Source: Arthrobacter sp. 18067
Lineage (GTDB): Bacteria; Actinomycetota; Actinomycetes; Actinomycetales; Micrococcaceae
Length of the DNA: 64,000 nt
Direction: 5' to 3'
Assembly (NCBI RefSeq): GCF_902706295.1
Contig: NZ_CACSJJ010000005.1
Coordinates: forward strand, 62,001-126,000
In this document: positions 60,717-64,000 of the stretch, one piece after another
Position numbering within the stretch: position 1 is the first letter of the stretch
How the letters are laid out: the number at the start of each line of letters is the position of its first letter
Program-made: the position numbers and the translations under genes
The notes under the pieces: generated by a model
What the model saw: the letters and a program-made list of their open reading frames with translations, nothing else
Databases searched by the model: none
What the model was told of the DNA's origin: nothing

Positions 60717-62186
60717 ATGAAACCCGCATTAGAACTTCAGCACTATGTTTCCGGTCGCTGGCGTGCCGGCACCGGAAGCACCATCACCAGCATCAACCCC
60801 GCGCGGCCGGACGAGACAATCGCCCAAGGCTTGCAGGCAGGACCCACCGACCTCGGCCATGCCGTGGACGCTGCCCACGCCGGTAAGCACGAGTGGGCAC
60901 GGACTCCGCCGCACGAGCGTGGTGCTGTCCTGCTCCGCGCTGCGGCAATTTTGGAACAGTACGCGGCTGCCTGGGGAACAGAGTTGGCCCGCGAAGAAGG
61001 CAAGACACTGACTGAAGGCCAAGGAGAGGTGCTGCGGGCCGCGCAGATCCTGCGGTATTACGGCAACGATGGGGACCGCGAGGCCGGTGCGGTGTTTTCC
61101 TCCCCGCGGCGTGGCGAACGTATTCTCGTGACACGAAAGCCACTCGGAGTTATCGGTGTCATCACACCCTTCAATTTCCCGATCGCGATCCCTGCTTGGA
61201 AAATCGCCCCGGCCCTCGCCTACGGCAACACAGTCGTGTGGAAGCCCGCCAGCACTGTGCCATTGTTGGCCATGAGACTAGTCCAAGCGCTCGATGATGC
61301 CGGCCTGCCGGGCGGTGTATTGAACTTGCTGATAGGACCGGGTCTGCTTGGTAACGAACTCGTAAAACATCGTGGCCTCGACGGGCTGACGTTCACAGGG
61401 TCGACCGTAGTCGGCCGGTCATTGGCAGCGCAGGCCGCCGGACATGGTGTGCCGATCCAAGCCGAGATGGGTGGGAAGAACGCCGCCATCGTCCTTGCCG
61501 ATGCTGACTTGGAGCTTGCCGTGGAACAAGTCCTGCTGGGCGCTTTCCGTTCCGCCGGGCAAAAATGCACCGCCACCTCGAGGCTCATCGTGGCGGAGGG
61601 CGTCGCAAGTGACTTCCTGTCCATGCTACGGGCCCGAACCGAAAGCCTCGTCGTCGGCGACCCTCTGGATTCCAACGTTCATATGGGCCCGGTAGTCAAC
61701 GCCGCTGCTTATGACTCCATAAATAGGGGTATCGAAACTGCTCTGAGTCAAGGAGCCGAAGTGTTGACGGGAGGCACACCCTACCCACCATCAGACCTCA
61801 CTGCCGGCTACTTCATTCAGCCGACCATTTTGGAGTTGCCCCGGGAAGGTTCCATTGATGTCTGGCGCGAAGAGCTTTTCGGTCCGGTGCTGAGCGTGCG
61901 CAGAGCATCTTCGACCCAGGCCGCCTTTGATTTGGCCAACGACAGCGAATTCGGGTTGTCCGCGGCCCTTTTCACCCAAGACCTTTCTCAGGCACTTCGA
62001 GGACTCGACGAACTCGATGTAGGTATCCTCCACGTCAACTCCGAGTCTGCCGGCGCGGATCCGCACGTACCGTTTGGCGGAGTCAAGAAGAGCGGCTATG
62101 GGCCAAAAGAGCAAGGCCAATCAGCGCGAGAGTTCTTCACCCATACGACCACTGTCTATCTTCGGGGCGGTCGAAATGGGTCATGA
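60717..62186 (+). CDS. Aldehyde dehydrogenase, candidate glutarate-semialdehyde dehydrogenase
   Basis: 489 residues from ATG 60717, 10 bp after gcdH with GAGGCGAG upstream; the longer frame from 60636 would overlap gcdH. Motifs: ITPFNFPIAIPAWKIAPALA, FTGSTVVGRSLAA, AEMGGKNAAIV, SAGQKCTATSR with catalytic Cys, and EELFGPVLSV. Between an omega-aminotransferase and a glutaryl-CoA dehydrogenase it most likely turns glutarate semialdehyde into glutarate; succinate semialdehyde is the alternative. Confidence 0.88.
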   Translation: MKPALELQHYVSGRWRAGTGSTITSINPARPDETIAQGLQAGPTDLGHAVDAAHAGKHEWARTPPHERGAVLLRAAAILEQYAAAWGTELAREEGKTLTEGQGEVLRAAQILRYYGNDGDREAGAVFSSPRRGERILVTRKPLGVIGVITPFNFPIAIPAWKIAPALAYGNTVVWKPASTVPLLAMRLVQALDDAGLPGGVLNLLIGPGLLGNELVKHRGLDGLTFTGSTVVGRSLAAQAAGHGVPIQAEMGGKNAAIVLADADLELAVEQVLLGAFRSAGQKCTATSRLIVAEGVASDFLSMLRARTESLVVGDPLDSNVHMGPVVNAAAYDSINRGIETALSQGAEVLTGGTPYPPSDLTAGYFIQPTILELPREGSIDVWREELFGPVLSVRRASSTQAAFDLANDSEFGLSAALFTQDLSQALRGLDELDVGILHVNSESAGADPHVPFGGVKKSGYGPKEQGQSAREFFTHTTTVYLRGGRNGS

Positions 62187-62535
62187 GACTGAAACGGAGC
62201 CTGCACATACAATCCTTTTGCGGGCCGGAACCGTTGGCCCTAGCGCACACTGTTTGGGAGCATCCTCATCGTCGGATCAGCGACATGTTCGCAGGTCACC
62301 ACTTCAGCTGCCTGCCTTGCTTTGACGACGCTCCAGGACCTATTCCAGAAGAATTCGCAGCGGTACAAATCCCGACCGCGATTCGGATAGTCTGTGGCCC
62401 GGAAGGGAAAGCTCTCCGCAGTTCTGACAGACCTGGCGGTTGCAAAAGGAGCTGGCAAACCTATGCTGCTAAACAAGGAATTTCCGGGCCACGTTGCACA
62501 CAAAATGAGGGGGCAACGACGGTTCAGATTCTCCG
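62187..62535. other. Gene-poor stretch after the glutarate genes
   Basis: No intact gene or clear terminator. Short stretches such as LAVAKGAGKPMLLNKEFPG (from 62440) look protein-like and may be the relic of a gene I cannot name. Confidence 0.35.
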
Positions 62536-63294
62536 CTATCCCGTTCGTTTCCGTCTGCCAGGAGACTTGTCCATGTGCTGTGTCACCTCCCGAGCGACCA
62601 CGCTGGCCCATCGATCGGCGACTGTCGACCAAGTAGTCCGCAACTCGTCTTCGTCCCGTTGCATCGGGTCCACGACCTCGGGTCGGGTTAGCCCGAGCAA
62701 CCTGAGAGCATCGCTGTCGGGGCGAGCCCAGTCAGAGGCGGTCTTCGTTGTAGCCTCAAGATGAAACTGAGTGCCCCACGCCACCCGTCCCAAGCGGAAC
62801 GCCTGATTCGTACATCGTTCGCTCGTGGCGAGTGCAACGGACCCGGCTGGAAGTTCAATGATCTCCAGAAAGTGCCACTGAAGGGCCTTCGGTTGCGGTG
62901 GCAGAGTGCCGAAGAGTGGGTCATCGGCCGCAGCATCGGTCAGCCGTAGTTCGCCGAGGCCAATTTCTGGATAGCGGGCACGGATGACCGAGCCGCCTGC
63001 GGCGACGGCGAGTAGCTGCCCACCAAGACATACACCGAGAAGGGGTACTTCGCGGTCCAGGCAGGCGGAAATAAGCTTCCGAACTCGGGGGAGCCACACT
63101 GCGGTTTCGTCGTCGGTCGGTCCCGGGGTGCCGCCGAGGACGACGACTCCGTCAAATCCGTCTGGCGCGTTCGGGACCTCACGGCCAGTTTCGGGGCCGA
63201 CTATGACCATGCCGATTCCCGCAGCGTGGAGCCGGTCGCCGATTATGCCCACACCAGCATTCGCTTCATGCTCAACTATTAGTACTCGTGCCAT
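62536..63294 (-). CDS. Class I glutamine amidotransferase-like protein
   Basis: 252 residues. Nucleophile Cys in LLGVCLGGQLLA; His-Glu pair in WGTQFHLEAT. GFDGVVVLGGTPGPTDDE and the length fit stand-alone type 1 GATases such as gamma-glutamyl-polyamine or -amide hydrolases, or uncharacterised GMP-synthase-like proteins. No synthase partner lies beside it. A link to amine degradation with the neighbouring operon is possible but unproven. Confidence 0.88.
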   Translation of the reverse strand: MARVLIVEHEANAGVGIIGDRLHAAGIGMVIVGPETGREVPNAPDGFDGVVVLGGTPGPTDDETAVWLPRVRKLISACLDREVPLLGVCLGGQLLAVAAGGSVIRARYPEIGLGELRLTDAAADDPLFGTLPPQPKALQWHFLEIIELPAGSVALATSERCTNQAFRLGRVAWGTQFHLEATTKTASDWARPDSDALRLLGLTRPEVVDPMQRDEDELRTTWSTVADRWASVVAREVTQHMDKSPGRRKRTG

Positions 63295-63773
63295 TAAGTC
63301 TCTCTATTTTGTACGTTTGGGCAAAGGAAGTGATGTGCGTTTTCCGAGGCAAGTACTGACAATTCACATCACGGTCCATCCTCGCGCTGGGAGTTGTATT
63401 TCGTGCGGAACGAAGTCGTTTCTCATCGTTTCTCAATTGCGATGTGCTGCAGTTCCGGCAGGGCTCGGGTGGCCCCAAACCCAACTCAAACGTGACCGGC
63501 GTCCTTGTGCGCGGGCGGAATTGGGCGGACCACGCTGCTGGCGCCGAGGCGTCATCTCCATCCATCGACCCCGGCTCAAGTTCGTATGGATCCAGGGACC
63601 AGGACGAGTGCCGTGGGTTCGTCGGTTTCGATGCGGACGCCTGCTGACCTCCATATGAGTACTGTCTCGCGTCCGCCATATGCATTTCTTACGAGCCGGA
63701 ACTAGTAGCCATGAGTACCTGGTTTAGACCTTTCACCGGCCAGCAGCAGCCCAACTATTCCAACTAGCCAGGC
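63295..63773. other. Gene-free stretch
   Basis: I see no supported gene, RNA or repeat. It must contain the promoter of the amidotransferase gene near 63295; no clear boxes are visible. Confidence 0.45.
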
Positions 63774-64000
63774 TTAGGACCCTCCGGGAAATATGTTTCG
63801 GAGTCGTGTCGGATGCCATCCGGGTCCCGGTACGCAGCTTCGGAGCAACTTGGTGTACTCGGACTGCGGGTTGTCGAGCACCGCGCCTGTCTCTCCGACC
63901 TCGAGCACCCTACCGTGCTGCATGACAACGCAAGTATCAGTCAACTGTCGGATGACCGCTAGGTCATGACTGATGAGGATGTATGCAATGGAGGTCTCAG
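63774..64000 (-). CDS. ABC transporter ATP-binding protein, C-terminal end (peptide/nickel type; truncated by window)
   Basis: The frame is open to the window edge; 74 codons are visible. ETSIAYILISHDLAVIRQLT holds the H-loop His, then MQHGRVLEVGETGAVLDNPQ and a tail YTKLLRSCVPGPGWHPTR. This end is typical of OppD/DppF-like ATPases of peptide transporters. The rest of the transporter should lie beyond 64,000. Confidence 0.85.
   Translation of the reverse strand, partial: ETSIAYILISHDLAVIRQLTDTCVVMQHGRVLEVGETGAVLDNPQSEYTKLLRSCVPGPGWHPTRLRNIFPGGS

Overview
The window is GC-rich actinobacterial DNA. Its gene content suggests Micrococcaceae, Arthrobacter-like (inferred from protein style, not from a marker gene). 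Positions 1 to about 25,000 look like accessory DNA, probably a large plasmid or integrative element: a type IV pilus-type locus, predicted conflict genes, a DUF932 plasmid/phage-type gene, a decayed relaxase-associated gene and a serine-recombinase remnant. From about 25,000 on the window is catabolic and cofactor DNA. I saw no rRNA, tRNA or CRISPR array.

3-5,260: end of an AAA-type ATPase, a short prepilin peptidase, a large LysM/BTAD membrane protein and a small membrane protein. 5,372-11,606: two unknown genes, then a TPR-CHAT protease translationally coupled to a CHAT-like/alpha-beta hydrolase fusion. 11,755-12,593: two convergent helix-turn-helix genes. 12,945-16,680: AAA+ ATPase, subtilisin-like protease and a possible small membrane protein. 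16,787-19,819: frameshifted relics, two small genes and a DUF932 gene. 20,415-24,546: CoiA-like nuclease, OGG-fold-like protein, an Imm35-like protein and an unknown gene. One 27-bp partly palindromic motif recurs at four places in this half (4,487, 11,667, 18,470, 19,835). At two of them it overlaps the -10 box of a consensus promoter, which suggests a common regulator.

24,972-32,516: a catabolic module with MBL hydrolase, aldehyde dehydrogenase, ABC substrate-binding lipoprotein, NDMA-dependent alcohol dehydrogenase, 3Fe-4S-type ferredoxin and cytochrome P450. Three copies of a TGACGTCA-type site sit at its two main promoter regions. 33,020-45,495: NAD-glutamate dehydrogenase and three MFS exporters, each beside its own regulator. 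46,522-54,209: a complete mycofactocin locus, mftA to mftG on the minus strand with a divergent mftR. It includes the 36-residue precursor gene mftA, which is easily missed. Mycofactocin is the redox cofactor of NDMA-dependent alcohol dehydrogenases, so this locus and the 29,592 gene probably work together.

54,495-62,186: a broken YhcG-type gene, then a CaiB-family CoA-transferase, a PucR-type regulator, a class III aminotransferase, a glutaryl-CoA dehydrogenase and an aldehyde dehydrogenase. Together these fit 5-aminovalerate to glutarate to glutaryl-CoA degradation. The window ends with a glutamine amidotransferase-like gene and the last 74 codons of a peptide-type ABC ATPase.
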